From Taeniopygia guttata (lineage: Eukaryota > Chordata > Aves > Passeriformes > Estrildidae), in assembly GCF_048771995.1 (NCBI RefSeq), contig NC_133063.1, forward strand, positions 22,011,063 to 22,075,062: a stretch of 64,000 nt of DNA, given 5' to 3'. The notes below the pieces were generated by a model, which was given only the letters and a program-made list of their open reading frames with translations, searched no databases and had not been told where the DNA came from. Each line of letters starts with the position of its first letter. Position 1 is the stretch's first letter. The position numbers were made by a program, and so were the translations under genes. Of this stretch, positions 38,701-51,584 are shown piece by piece.

Positions 38701-41391
38701 GGAACTATAAATTATGCTAAGCAGGTCCCCAGAGCAGATTTCCTTCTCTCTCTTTTTTATACCTCCTGAGACATGACTCTGTGCTTCTCCTGAAGAACAT
38801 CAGCCAGTTCCTGCAGCCGTCCATTCTCCTGTGACAGGTAGGTATTCAGCTCCACTACTGCTTCTTCCATCAGTGAAATATCTGAAAGGTGCAGAAAGAA
38901 TGGAAATTAATGAACACTGATTTTAATTCATTAACAGCAAAGAGAGAAATAAGAAAACAGAAAAGGAGATTTCTGGGTCTAACTTCAGTTTACTTTACCT
39001 CTCCCATAGGTGCTTCCTGAGGGCCTGATCTCCATCCAGAGAGCTTTGACCTGCACTGCACAAGCAAAAGGCTCTGCAGTTTAACAGTGCTGCCCACTTC
39101 TGACCTGGGCGCCATCCCCTCTCACCAGAGATCACTTCAGCTGTGTCTGTGCCAGCAACCCAGAGCATGCCCTTGGAACCCAGGGATACCCCAATGCTGC
39201 CCAAATTCATGCATAAACCTGCTGCAACAGGTGGCCCAGGGTGACACACTAGGCCAACATGCCACGACACCATGTGACAACCACAGCACCAGGGTGACAG
39301 GTGAAACTAAAGCACCTGAGGATAGGCTAACATGGCACCAGTGTCAAAGCTACTACAGTTTAGGACTGCCAGCCAAGGACAGCAACATTTCCCAACACCA
39401 ATGCCAGACTTGGTCAGAGCACACAGAAGGCACATCAAGCATGAGTTGGCTTTCATTCATAAGAATGAAAATCTAACCTTAAGCTAATAATGTTTTTTCA
39501 ATAGTCATCTATCTGAGTCTAAAGTGAATCTGCTATATTAATTTTTAGAAGCTGGTCATTTGGCTTTTTCTGCAGACATCTGCTATGTTCAAAACTGACA
39601 GCTACACTAAGCACACCACACCATGAGATGGGTACAGTTTTGCTTAGGACTCAATGGAAACTGAGCAGCTTGTTATTCCTACACCTTCTACTAAACTGCA
39701 AAGAAGGAGTCCACCATCAGTTTGCAGTGCTGATTTCACTTCTTTACTTGTAAGCATGAAGCATTTTATGTGGAGGCTGAGAAGGTTTAACTGCTGTCTG
39801 ACTTCTCAGGCACATGAACACAGTACTGGCAGAAACAAGCTGCCCAATACTCTGGGTAGAGCCCTCATCATTCAAAGACAGAGGTAGCTACAATGCACTT
39901 CTGGCACATGATCCTTCAGAAGAGGTTTTGATAACAAGAGTTTGGAAAGCCAAACAAATTCATTTTGGAAAATACATGCATGTGAGAAGGACTAGACCTT
40001 AATGTCTAAATGCATGATCAGGTCTAAGGTGGGGGCAGACAAGCATTCTTGAATACTTGCCACCTTGATCGTACCTCCACTATTCAGTTTGTGAGACAGC
40101 ACATCCACCTTCTCCTGAAGCTTGTCATACATTGTCACAATCTGGGCAACAGCACGGCGGGAGGATTCCACACGCTCCTGCAGCTGAGATTCTATCTCCT
40201 CACTGGTACTGCTGGCTAGAGTGGCCAGGAAAGAGAATGCCGGCTCCAATCCTTCCCCTGGAAACATAAAGAGGTGAGAAAACGTAAGTGTGTTCTAGAA
40301 GGTAGCATATCACTGCTCTTTACAATCACAAAAAAAGTCTGTCAGCTGTGGCCCTGATTTTTTAAGATTTACTAAAGCCTTCTGAGTTTACATTCTTGTA
40401 GCAAACTTTCTCACACACTTTCTGTAAATAACGTAATATTTTTGCACTCCTTCATAAAGGCAGAGAAATTTGATAGACTGGTACCTTGTCCAGTGTCATT
40501 GGAGAAGTGACATTTTCACCCTCCAATCCACTGTCACCTTTGGAAAACTATAAATGCTGGAGTCAGAAAATAAACTTCCTTTTTTTCACCTTTATAATAG
40601 CAGTAGTACGCATTGTGCTTTCTCGTCTCCTATAGTGACAGACAGCCTTTAGAAATGGGCATCAGCATTGTCCATAGCTGAAATCCCACTGTCCCCAGAC
40701 AGATGCCTCACCTCGTTCCCTCTCATCTTTGCGCTCCTGATTACTGTCAGAGTCTGGTTCAGGTTCTGGCACCACCAATGCTTTTCTTTCAGACAAGAGG
40801 TCTCCAAGACCCTGGTCCAGGTCGAAGCGTTTCAGGATGATGCGGATATTTTCATCAAACTGAATGATGGGATAGGCAAGGCAAGATAAAGAATGGATGT
40901 GAACAAAAGGACTGCAGTGATACAGGGGAGACAAGAAAACTGTGTATGAAGTAACAAAAGCTGTTACCAACCTGATTCCAGTACCGGTTTATGATCAGCA
41001 GAGAAGCATCGTCGGTGGCCTGCCGACGCTCCAGCTTCTCAATGTGCTCCCGCAGTTCATCTTCAATGGCCTGGCGCTGGTCGAGCATCTCCGCAAGCTT
41101 CCGGTTCTTGGTCTGCAGGGTCCGGATGTCCAGCTCCTCCTGGGCACAGGCATATGGCATACAGGCCAGGTCACAGATGGGCTCAACCTGACCCCAGAGA
41201 CATTTCTGCCTCCAGATGAAAAAAACCAAAAGGTGGATTGGGGGTATGCAAAGAAGACATACCGTTGAAGAAACACCACCAAGTTTGATGGTCTCCACAG
41301 TGGTGCCTGAATCTTCAACCCCTGCCTTCTTCTCTGGAGGTGCAGAAGGGCCAGGCTCTCCAGCTGGCCGTTTATTGCCGATTCCAGACAT
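26773..41391 (-). CDS. RNF20: RNF20 (BRE1A), E3 ubiquitin ligase for histone H2B
   Basis: RNF20 pairs with RNF40 and UBE2A/B to monoubiquitinate H2B (Lys120 in human) during transcription elongation in the nucleus. Coding exons, 5' to 3': 41391-41263, 41139-40972, 40859-40712, 40257-40075, 38881-38763, 37969-37823, 37651-37574, 37259-37140, 35912-35733, 35539-35404, 34753-34632, 34319-33916, 33326-33209, 31930-31781, 30855-30643, 28726-28601, 27717-27577, 27269-27168, 26949-26773. All borders are GT-AG and phases match; the total is 2961 nt, 986 residues plus stop (human 975, from memory). The start MSGIGNKR matches the family, and the acceptor lies at 41434. The body is mostly coiled coil; residues about 570-630 are an Arg/Glu/Lys low-complexity run (exon 34319-33916). 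The C3HC4 RING is complete: C933, C936, C948, H950, C953, C956, C968, C971. The end [12 protein letters not shown] fits RNF20 rather than RNF40. No defect seen. Confidence 0.97.
29038..29790 (-). mobile_element. CR1 LINE, 5'-truncated, about 750 bp, inside an RNF20 intron
   Basis: It begins with the reversed CR1 tail (CATAGAATGGCCTGGATTGG), then GCCCCATCCAAGCCTGGCCT and CTTTCAGTTTAAAACCACTG, and further in the end of ORF2 (minus-strand reading contains [15 protein letters not shown], the CR1 reverse-transcriptase C-terminal signature). It lies in the intron between coding exons 30855-30643 and 28726-28601, in the same orientation as RNF20. It is 5'-truncated and dead. Confidence 0.95.
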
Positions 41392-42321
41392 GGTGGCTGA
41401 AGTGAAAAGATTCCCACCTTCTCCAAGTTCTCCCTGAACATTAAAGAGCACTATTAAAAAAACACCAAATACACATCCATGTGGTCAATTTGATTTGTGG
41501 TTTTTAACATGCTGACCCATCATGGTAACAAAATGCCCAAACAGAGAAGATCATAGAACCAGAAAGATTTTGAAAAATATTTGTTGGGAGGAATGGATTA
41601 AAAGTGGAAGACTGGTAAGGAAGACTGTAAATCATTCAAGTGACCTTGCAGCTGGGAATAACCCTTGACAAGTCCATGATCCTCAGGCACAGGCTGAGTT
41701 TAAGGGTGCCCATATCTCTAATACCACACCTCTGCCCAGGTGTTGCTTTAGGGATCCCACAAGTAGCAAGGTAATGGAAATAAATCTATTCCTTGTGTTT
41801 TAACTGGGAGTTTGTGCTAGCCTGTGCTGACTCACACACTCTGGTCCAACACTAGCAGTAAAAGACACCAGCAGGATCTGCACTGCAAGCAGAAAGTTCA
41901 TGGGGAACATATCCACTGCACTGTAACACCAAAATGGAAGCACTGTACCTTATCACCCTCTTTGCAAAAAAATCTCCATCCAGGTTCACTCTCTACTTTT
42001 CTGCATTAACCAAAATTAGTCAGGTTAGACTTGGGAAAAAACTGAGACAGTGTGGATGTGGCACCAGTTCACTGCACAACAACCAAACTGCTCCTATTGA
42101 ATCTACACACAAAGCCAGTCAATGCTGAGAGCAGCAACACCCTGGAAATAAATAAGCTCTGTGCTTAGAGAGCTTACAATACCTACAGAACTGAAAAGCA
42201 ACTTGGAGCCAAGGCTTGCAAAGACCCATTCCAAGAGTTTTGCTATGTACCAGGAGTGATGCAAACATTTTTCAAGACAACCTACTCCTAAATTAATCCA
42301 GTCTGAAAAGCTCTGGACTAC

Positions 42322-42550
42322 TAGAGAATCACAGAACAGCTGGGATTGCAAGGGTGGACAGGAGGTCACCTGCCCTGTGCTCCTGAATGAAGCAGGCTCA
42401 GCCGAAGCATGTCCAGTCCAGGGCCTGCTGACAGCTACAGAAACTCAGCCATGACTCTGGGCAGCCTCTCTAGTGCTTGATCATCCTTAACATTAAAAAA
42501 GGCTTTTCTCATGTCTGAACAGTAATTCCTGTAGTTCCCTATAATATTAT
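42322..42550 (-). mobile_element. CR1 LINE 3' fragment, antisense
   Basis: AGAATCACAGAACAGCTGGG is followed by diverged CR1 words (CTGGGCAGCCTCTCTAGTGC, AAAAAAGGCTTTTCTCATGT) in the expected order. It lies between RNF20 exon 2 and the promoter island. Confidence 0.75.
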
Positions 42551-43337
42551 TGAGCAAAATTACAAGTGAATCCTCAAAAGGTTTCCAACACAAATGGAGT
42601 GGCTGGAGATGAAACATGGAACCAACCAATCTTCACTAGACATGACCTGCAGTCTTCTCCCACAGCCACTGGTGCTGTGGCAGTCACTAGACTGAATGAA
42701 ACCAGAAGTGAATGAAGTGCAGACCATATCAATAAATCCTGACTTATTCTATTTAAGCCTATAATGGCATTTACAGTCAAACTGGGGGTTATGAACTGAA
42801 CTTTCCAGTTCCTACCTGCTTTAATTGAGCAGTTCTACTGAAAGCCACAAGGCCATTGCCATTTGAAGATGAAGATGGTACACTGCTTTGCCAAATCTCA
42901 GCATTTCACAAGCATCTCAGCTTGGCAGTGCCCTTCATCGTATGCAAAACAGTATAAAGATTATTTCTGAGTTACTGACACAGCACAGATCCTGTGAGTT
43001 ATCTTTTAACAGAAACATTAAACTACATCTCAAATTTACAAAGAAAGACAACTGCCACAGAACCATTTTCCTTCTCTTAGCAGCAGTGCTGACTTTAGCT
43101 GGAATTCCAAGACCATTGGAAGGGAACAGCCATCACTAAAAACATCTCATCTGTCCCCTGTCAGTCCAGCGAGCCAGCACTGCCCACTGCCTTTCACACT
43201 TTTTGTCCAGGGAAAAAATACCCCTTCCACTGCCTCCTGGAACCACCCCTCTCAGCTCCAGGTCCCCTCTCACAACCTCCTCATACACTGTACACAAGAC
43301 ACCAACCCACACATTTTTTATGGCCACAGACCCTCTC

Positions 43338-43505
43338 TTTCACAGAATCATTTAGAATGGGAACAAGCTCTGAGATCGAGTACAACCTATGAACCAACAC
43401 CACCCTGTCAGTCACACCATGGCACTGGGTGCCACATCCAACCAGGGACAGGAAACTCACCAGCTCCCTGGACAAGGCCCTTCCAGTGCCTGACAATCCT
43501 ATCTG
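43338..43505 (-). mobile_element. CR1 LINE 3' fragment, antisense
   Basis: TTCACAGAATCATTTAGAAT, then CATGGCACTGGGTGCCACAT and TCCAGTGCCTGACAATCC, match the reverse complement of a CR1 3' UTR, the same subtype as the copy at 21760. Confidence 0.8.
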
Positions 43506-44049
43506 CTGCGCACACACAGAAGAGGTAAAGAACTCTAATCATGCATGTACATTTCTTTAAATGTCATATTTATTTCCTTTTTGACACAGAACTGCTGATC
43601 TGCTCTACTAACTAACAGAGTAAGTTGTACTCAATCATTCTGTATTTGCTAAAAAAAAAACCCAGGTGGATTTCTGATTACAAGCCCTATCAATTGAAAC
43701 TCAAATTACATTTTCTTTTCTTACTACCATTTTACAACTAAATCAAAATCCTTTACTATACCTGCCACCACCTGATGTTCCTGCTACAGTACAGAAACTA
43801 CACTACATACATATAAACCTGAATTTATGTACAGACACAGAACAACAGAAATAAAATCACTGGGCAGATTTAAAAACTGTTATTTGAGTTTATACTCCCC
43901 AGCAGGAACTCCAGGCAAACAATGTTCCATCCACAAGCCTAACAGGATTTTTTCCATGGCTTCAGATCAGGCTCAGCAGGAATATTTTAAGCACTGGAGA
44001 AGAAAGGAGAAAACTTCCAACCCTCTGCTCTGCCTGGCACTAGCATGGC

Positions 44050-44484
44050 ATGGATGGGGTGCTGTGTCCAGTTCTGGACTCCTCAGTACAAAGACAAGCA
44101 GCTGCTGGAGAGGGTCCAGTGGCAGCCACAAAGATGATGACAGCACTGGAGCATCTCTCTTATAAAAAGAGACTTTGACTGGGAGGGACCTCATTAATGC
44201 ACACATTTCCAAGGTGAGTGCTAAGAGGGTGCTTCAGACTCTTCAGTGCTACCCAGCAACAGGATAAGGAGCAGTGGCCATAAACTAAAACCAAAAAAAT
44301 TCCACATGGGGAAAAATACTGAGGGTGGCAGAGCACTGGAGCAGCTTCCCCGAACGCCGTGGACTCTCCCCCTTTGGAAACATCCCAAGCCCACCTGGAT
44401 GTGTTCCTCTGCCACCTGCTCCAGGTGACTCTGCCTTGGCAGGGGGTTGCACAGGTGATCTCAACCCTGCGATTCTGTGATTCA
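44050..44484 (+). mobile_element. CR1 LINE 3' part, sense, abutting the RNF20 CpG island
   Basis: GTGTCCAGTTCTGGACTCCT, GCTGCTGGAGAGGGTCCAGT and GACAGCACTGGAGCATCTCT follow the CR1 ORF2 end. The 3' UTR then ends at CGATTCTGTGATTC, the characteristic CR1 terminal octamer repeat. The GC-rich promoter starts within a few tens of bases. The element lies antisense to RNF20. Confidence 0.9.
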
Positions 44485-44730
44485 GCTTCCCACACACACC
44501 AGCCGCTCCCACACCTCCTCCGCTCTCCCGCATCCCGCGGGGGTCCTGCCCCTGACCCCGGCACCTCCCCACAGCGCCAGCCGGACACGCTGCGGGCCCG
44601 TCCCTCCCTCCGCGGGTGTGCGCTGCCTCCAGCCCCCAGCGACCCCTCCGTCCTCCGCACCGCACCTCCCGGCTCTCTGCGGCCCCGGCCCTCCCCACGG
44701 ACCCGCCGCGGCCGCCTCGTCGCTGCCGTA

Positions 44731-44765
<35 letters not shown>

Positions 44766-45030
44766 ACCCCGTCCCGCCGACAATGGCCGCCCCCGACCGC
44801 CCTTTCCGGCCGCCATTTCGCCCTCACCCGTCATGGAGGCGCCACTTTGCCCTCGCCCGACATGGCGGGACCGCAGCGGCACCAGACGCCGGCGCCCTCA
44901 CCCGCACCAAAGATGGCGGTGTGGGCGGAGCCTCCCTCACCCACACGCGGCCCCGGCGGAGCAGCAGCCTCCCTGCCCGCCCCTGCGTGGAGCCGTGTCC
45001 CGGCCGGACGGGGCGGTAAGGGTGTCGGCG
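44480..45030 (-). promoter_or_regulatory. RNF20: RNF20 CpG-island promoter and likely noncoding exon 1
   Basis: This stretch is strongly GC- and CpG-rich, lies 3 kb upstream of the RNF20 start codon, and has no convincing long-lived protein frame. RNF20 translation starts in an exon with an acceptor at 41434, so a noncoding first exon must lie upstream, and this island is the natural place. On the minus strand two GGGTGAGGGCG sequences (near 44820 and 44894) could be the first donor; I cannot choose between them. Motifs resembling YY1 sites (AAGATGGCGG at about 44910 on plus, GCCGCCATT on minus near 44785) suggest a TATA-less housekeeping promoter. The transcription start is not resolved, and some antisense output is possible. 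Confidence 0.75.
44731..44764. repeat. (GCC)n trinucleotide repeat in the RNF20 promoter island
   Basis: About eleven uninterrupted GCC units (CGG-type on the RNF20-sense strand after register shift) lie inside the CpG island, near the expected transcription start. Such tracts are length-variable and can form stable secondary structure. Confidence 0.9.
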
Positions 45031-48000
45031 GTGCTGAATGTGGGCAAAGCGTTCTGCCCCGGCCATGGTGTGGCAGCAGGGCCAGGGCAGTCATTGTCCC
45101 CCTGCATTCGGTACTGGACAGGCCACACCCTTGCTCCCTTCCAGTAGCGAGAATGTTCTGCTTTCCTCAGTATTGTTTAAAGATTAACTGCGTGAATTAT
45201 GCAGAGACAACACAGCAGATGAGGGGAAAAATACAAGAAAAAATCTGAGTGGTAAGGAGAGAAAGAGAGGGATTCATAATATTTGTATTAATAACTGAGA
45301 TTCTTTTGTGAAGAAAGTGGGAGAGCCAAGCAATCCAATGCTATTGCAGAGGAACTGCAGAGAAAGTCTTCCAGCAATTTGCAATTACTTAGTCTACCAG
45401 GAATGTGGCAAATAAGGCTGCTTTTTCCTGAACCTTGCAGTCTTTCACTTGCCATTGCTACAAGGAAGAGTTGAACACTTTACAAAATTACAGTTGGTAA
45501 GAATTGAAGTGACTGAAACAGAGTGTTTCTTGAAAAGAATGTGCACATGTTCTTAGCATAAGCAGAGGGGAGCCTGGTATGAAGAAAACTACCAGAGACC
45601 TGGACATGAACTGAACAAAAAAGTTGTGTAAGAAAGCCTAGAAAGGAGACAATTTGGAGCTTGCAGTGTTGGTATGCTCAGGCTGCGGCCACAAAAGGAG
45701 ACTTGGATGGACTGAAACTCCTATAACCAAGAAACGCACAGCCTCGTGACCATGCTGAGCATCACCCATTACCTGTTCCAAAACCCTATTCCAAATTAAA
45801 AAGACCCACAAAACCTCAATTACTGTCTTTCCCTCAAGTTGTAGGAGTAGTAGTAGCCACCAAATTTGCTATGAAAGCCCAACACATGGGTGTGAAATGC
45901 ATCCTCTTTGGTAAGGTGAGAGGTGGAGACACAGCATTGTGAACTACTCATATATTACCCAGATGTGTCTGCAAATATACAGGTAAATATGGAGCTTTGG
46001 CATACCCAGGACAGTACCTAATCTTTGATCCAGCAGAACTGTGCTGCTTCCAAGAGGAAAGGCTCTATGGGAGATGGTCTGGGAGCCCTCTCACCTGGAC
46101 GGCAGAGGGAAATCCTCTCTTTTGGGAGAAGATTTGTGTGCCTGGAGTCTCCTGAAGAAATAGCAGAGCACAGATTCATCCCAAAGATGGGAACAGAAGA
46201 GCTTTGGCCAATCAGCTCCAGGTGCTGTCAGTGGCAGATGAAGAAAGGGATTGCAGGTTGCACACTCAAGGAAAGCACACTTAAAAGCTGAGCTTTGAAG
46301 CACAAAAAAAAAAAAAATGGGCTCAAGAACACAAGAAGCAGCCAGCCTAAGATTATAAAGTGGAAAAGTGACATCTTCAGGCAACCAGTAACTGGGCAAA
46401 GTAAAACAGTACCCAAAACGCTCACAGCAGACTAACTACCCTAAAGGATATAACCAGATTCCAAATTCAGTGGAGCAAAGCCCTGTGCATCAATATTTCT
46501 GTGGTAAAGGTGTATTTTTGTGTCAGCACACAAATCAGCCGTTTCATTAACTAGGTTGTTAACTGGAGCCACAGCAGTTACTTTGTGATAATGCAGTGCC
46601 AGGCACCACAGAAGAGCAGGTATGAAACACAGCCTTCAGTCCTGTGGCAGCTGGCACATCTGTTCAGTGCCTTCTAGATCAGGTCATAGAGGTGAAGTAA
46701 AGAAAGAAAAAGTCACAGAAAGGAAAAAAAAAAAAAAAAAGGAAAAAATTGAAAATGCATGTTAGTGGCACATACTTTGAAATAAAAGTACTAGACCTGT
46801 CATATGTGTGTACAGGTCTTTGACTTCAAAGCAAATGTAGCTTTTTTCTTAAAAACAATTATAATAGATAAATAAATAGGATGAAGGGCTTGTACTGAGC
46901 TTCCCAACCCCCTTAATTTCCTCATACACTGGCTACAGGCAGAGTGATTCTATCTTGTTCTGCTATTTTGATCATTGGTGCTTTATAGCAAAAATAGAAA
47001 CACCAGTGTCTTAAAAGACATCCCTTTCTTAATGGCTTATTTGTGCAAGAGGCACTTTCATGTTACCAAAGTGTGATAAGCAGTAACAAGATTAATTTTA
47101 AAAGCTAAGCTTTGAAGAACAAAGCTTCAGTCCTTGCTCAAAATTTTGTCCTTGAGGTTTGTTCTGGTGTCCCCTCCTCTAGGCATGACTTTATTCTTAC
47201 TTCATTGTAAGGTAAGGATAAAGCACATCATTGTAGCTAAGGTTGTGCTCTGAAAATAGGATAATATTTGGTTTTCTTCTCAGGTATTGTGAAGTAGCCT
47301 ATGTTGTTGCTGTGGGCATGAACTGCAATGAAGGGTGGTGCTGCAGGGTGCTGTGCAAGGTTCACATCAATTAGGGCCAACAGTGGAACTGTATTTGATA
47401 AGATCAGATACTTTACCTAATGATATCCACCCAGTGGATCAGATCACACAGAAACGTATCACTCCACAGCATCCTTGATCCAGCCAACAATTGCTGTTTA
47501 TGTTATTTAGGATGTTGTCCTTCTCTTGACAGACAAGCTGACTAAAGAAAATGAACACACATAGAGCTGTAGCCAATGCAGAGAGTTCTTGTTTTTCCAT
47601 TGAAAGAAATTGCCCTACTTTTTTTTTCTGTTATTGTTATTAGAATTGGATAGTTATTCTTTCCTAAGTAGCATAATAGGATACTTATGACTCACATCTG
47701 GGAAGGGAGACACTGATCCTATTTTGCCCAGGTGTAGGAAAGAAATTCCTTTGTCACCAGACCAGAAGGGACTTGAATAGAAATGTTTCAGTTGCTTATA
47801 TATGCGGCATGAAAATTCTCACTTACTTTTGTTTTGTCATGTTCCTACCCTATTTGTCTTCCTCCTGTAGAGAAACACTTGATGCTAAATGGAGAATATG
47901 TGTATGAATTGAAGAAGCTCTCTCACTCCACTGACACCCAGAATATCCTGGCAGACAATCTGAAAAAGACAGAATGAAAGATTTCAGTCAGTGAGAAACC

Positions 48001-51000
48001 CAGGCTGGGAAGTCTCAGCAGGGATTATTAGCAATTGCCTTGCTGCCTCACTGCCCAGCTGCCATAGTGATCAGGAGAAATGAAAAGCCCAGGAAACGGA
48101 GCACAGGCTTTACTGTCTCCTTCCCTTTCCCTCACTCACCGTCTTTTGGGTTTTTTTTCTCCTGGCACCATACCACCTTAATTTGCTGTCTGTGCAGAGG
48201 ATTCCTTTGTGCAAATAGAAATAGTCCTGGAAATAGTGATATGAAGAGTTTCCTGTAAAGGAGCTTATGACAACTATCCATACTTATTTAATTGCAGTAG
48301 ATGCATTTGAATTTTAAAGACAGGCTCTTCAGAATCCTGGTGCATTTAGAGACCAGAGAAAGAAAACAAGTTGCGTTTGAAAATAATAATTACTCAGCAG
48401 TGAAAATTACAGAATTTGCAAAATCAATTCTAGAATCTCTAATCAAACCCTTCAGCCTTATACTTGCCAATGTAGCTTGTGTCATCATAGCAGGTTTTAC
48501 TTCTAGATCATGGACTAGTCACAGACTTTTATATCTTGCTTAAGTTTAACCTTAAGACTTTCAAACAAAAATTTACCAGAATGAATGAAAAATATTAACT
48601 AGGAGTGAAATACTTGAGTCTCCATGGTCCATCCATTATTAGGTGGAATAACAAAACACTGTTCAGCAAAATTGAATTAAAACATCTTAAATTTCAAATA
48701 AGGCTGCCCCTTAGAGATTTGAAGCAGTTTTAAAATAGTTATATTTGATACAATTTTCCTGAGAATCTTTGTGTAGTTAAAACCTTGTACAAATGGTACT
48801 CAGACTTTCCTAGACAGGCCACTTCTCTCATGCCAGCATCCGACCTTTAGTTCCAGAAGTGCTCTCTTAAAATTTGCAGTTAGAGAAAGCAGAGAAATTG
48901 CTAGCACTCTGTGCCTCTGACAGAGTGCAGAGTTTATTAGTGAAAAGTACCCAGTGACCATACAAAATAACTTTACTCCATTTTGCAAGAGAAAGTAAAA
49001 GTTTTCCAGCAATACCCTGGGGGATAATTCCTCCTGACTCTCAGTTTAGAAATCTTCTGGTTTGCCTTTTCACCTCATTCTCATTTTTTAGCATCAGCAT
49101 CTTTTTTTTTAGCACAAAGTGCACTGTTCCAGGCCATTCGTCTAGGTTGCAAGACAAAGCAAATAACTGAGAGCCAATGTATTTTAACATTATTTATTAT
49201 TATTATTATTATTATTATGAATGTATTTAACATTGATATTTTAAAGAGCCACTAGACTTTATGTCTAAATTAAAATATTTGTCCCTTTGTTAGAAATACT
49301 CTATGGTCAGCAAGAATCAGAACATTGGAGCAAGATGGGAAGGAGGTTGGATCACCAAAGCATATGCCACTAAACTGGCCAAGGTGCATCCAGTTCTCTT
49401 GAGTGTCACCAGGCTTGCAGTATTTCTGCAGTTCCATGATCATTTAATACATTTCTGTGTTGACTCACTCTGGTGTTCTTTTAGCTATGAACAGCCTTTT
49501 GTAGTGGTTTGATTGAAGAAGATGAAGAAGCATAGAAAAAGGCTGTGCGTGGTAGGGAGGGGTGCCCAATAGTCTCTAAAGTGAACTGGACTACAGTGAG
49601 TATGTTTCTGTCATCTTCAGATGTGTGCAGCTTGGGTAGAAGAGATTACAGGAACAGGATTTAATAATTCGTCTGCAAGATGAATTAGCTATTGGTAAGA
49701 GCCTGAAAAGTCTGGCTGTGTTTGTATATAGGAGGCTTTGTAGAGGGAAGAGTTGGGAAATACATGAAGGGTGGTTAGTCTTGAAAAGAACCAAAATCAA
49801 ATGCACAGACCAGGATGAAAATAAGATTAAAATACTTCAGTCTGTTTAGAGAATACTAATGTACCCTAGACAGGCAAGCCAGTATGAATCCATTCCTGCT
49901 GGAGCTGTGTTTCCTCTGACTATTGCTGTTTAAAGTTAAACACAGTGGCCCTGACATATAAGCTCATTATGTCTCTAGTAAATGGCAAAGGACTTCGAAC
50001 ACTTTTTGTCCCAGTGATCAATACTGAGTCTGAAAAAAAAAAAAAAAAAGAGAAAGCCACTGCCACTCTATGTAATTTGGTTATCCTCAATATTGTATTT
50101 ATATTCAAAATAGCCATCAGAAAGGTCTGTTGCTTCTTACAAAAGCAGGATGCAAGCAGGAAATATTAATTGGGGTTTTTACCTCTATAAATAATTAGCA
50201 GGGGAAGAAAATTATTTTAAAAGTTAGCCTTTGAAGTGAACAGCAGATACGTACAAGGAGAACATATCTGTGCAGCTGACAGTACAGGAATAACCAGTAC
50301 AGTCATCTGGTATCAGAATGTAAAGGAATAGTGCTATCACTACAGAACTTCTCAGTATTTGTGGAAGAGAGCCTTTGCAGGGTGCGTATATACTAGCACA
50401 ACAAGTTATGCTAAACACATTATTCATTCCTCCTGCTGGAATGCAATGGCTTTGGATTTTTTCCTAAGGAGACCAGCCTTAAAAAACTTCTTTTCCTATG
50501 TCTCTTTTTTTTCTTTTCTGTCTTTTCATAGCTTCCTCCTTGTCCCTAGTAAGTGTTGCACTCACTTCTCAAATTTCATTGCAACTGGCTGAAGGAGGTA
50601 AACCCCAAATAGGTGTTTGCTGCTACTTCAGGCAGTGCCTTGCAGAGCAGAGCTGAGCATGTCTATCCTGCTGAGCAGAACCTTAGGACACCCCAAACAG
50701 GAAGTTGTTTGATTTGTTTGCTGAATAATCAGCACAAGCAGCTCAAAATCAACTGCAGTGTGCATACCCGTGTGCCCTTGGCTTCTGGTAAAAAATATGA
50801 TGCAGTAGGAGGAAAGCCAAGGAATCAGGATGGAACAGGGAACACGAGCAGGAGTAAAGATAATTTGACAGTGATGCATACTGTACAAATAACACAACTC
50901 AGAGGACACCAGTCTTCTCAGTTCAGCTCCCCCAAGACTGTGAATGTCTGCCCTGCCGGCACATTGAGCATATATCTGAACACCACCTCCCTGCCTTGTC

Positions 51001-51580
51001 CTGCCTCTGACACTCATGCTTATGAAAAGCAGGCGCCGTACCTGATCTCAGGCAAAGCAAAAGAAAATATTATTCTAATTTCCCTGCACAAATGCTCAGT
51101 GCCATCAGAGCTGTTACAGTGGATGGCAGAGAGGAAAGGTGCTTTGGCAATGGAAAACACTGGGATCTGAATGATTGGGCTGAACCTTCACTACGTGGAT
51201 AAATTCTCATCACAAGATTTTTTTATTATCATAGTTTTAAAGTCCTGTCCTGTTATTGTACAGGCTGAATAATTTCCTAAGTAATTATTTCTTCTGAGCA
51301 TTTCAGGTGGCAGTTAGTTTAGTGCAGGAGCAGGTGAGTCCCCAAATGGTCATCTCTGCTTTCCAAAGCCCTCCCAGCTGTGCTGACAGTGCTATTTGGT
51401 GTGGGGAGAACTGAAGGGACAAAGTGACCCAACTAAGACATAACCTACCAGAAGAAAAAGTTCATTTTTCAGCTACATCAGTCTCCCTTATGCTCGTGCA
51501 CAGTGAGAAACGGCACCATGATAAGAGTGGATAAGTATTACAGCCTGGGGTTCTCGGAGTCTATCTGACCCCGGCTGCCA
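45031..51580. other. Intergenic DNA between the two CpG islands, no gene seen
   Basis: AT-rich, with short poly(A) runs (46306, 46723, 50033) and an ATT microsatellite. Open frames such as those at 48301 and 50613 do not resemble known proteins and lack splice support. Confidence 0.5.
49194..49219. repeat. (ATT)n microsatellite
   Basis: About eight TTA units in AT-rich intergenic DNA. Confidence 0.95.
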
Positions 51581-51584
51581 GAAG

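Noticed and set aside
26773-41391. RNF40 as the identity of the minus-strand RING gene
   Set aside because: N-terminal MSGIGNKR, the exon sequences and the C-terminus [11 protein letters not shown] agree with RNF20, and PGAP4 as divergent neighbour supports it.
44160-45248. Long open frames over the RNF20 CpG island on both strands
   Set aside because: Overlapping frames rich in Ala, Arg, Pro and Gly are expected where stop codons are rare; none resembles a known protein.
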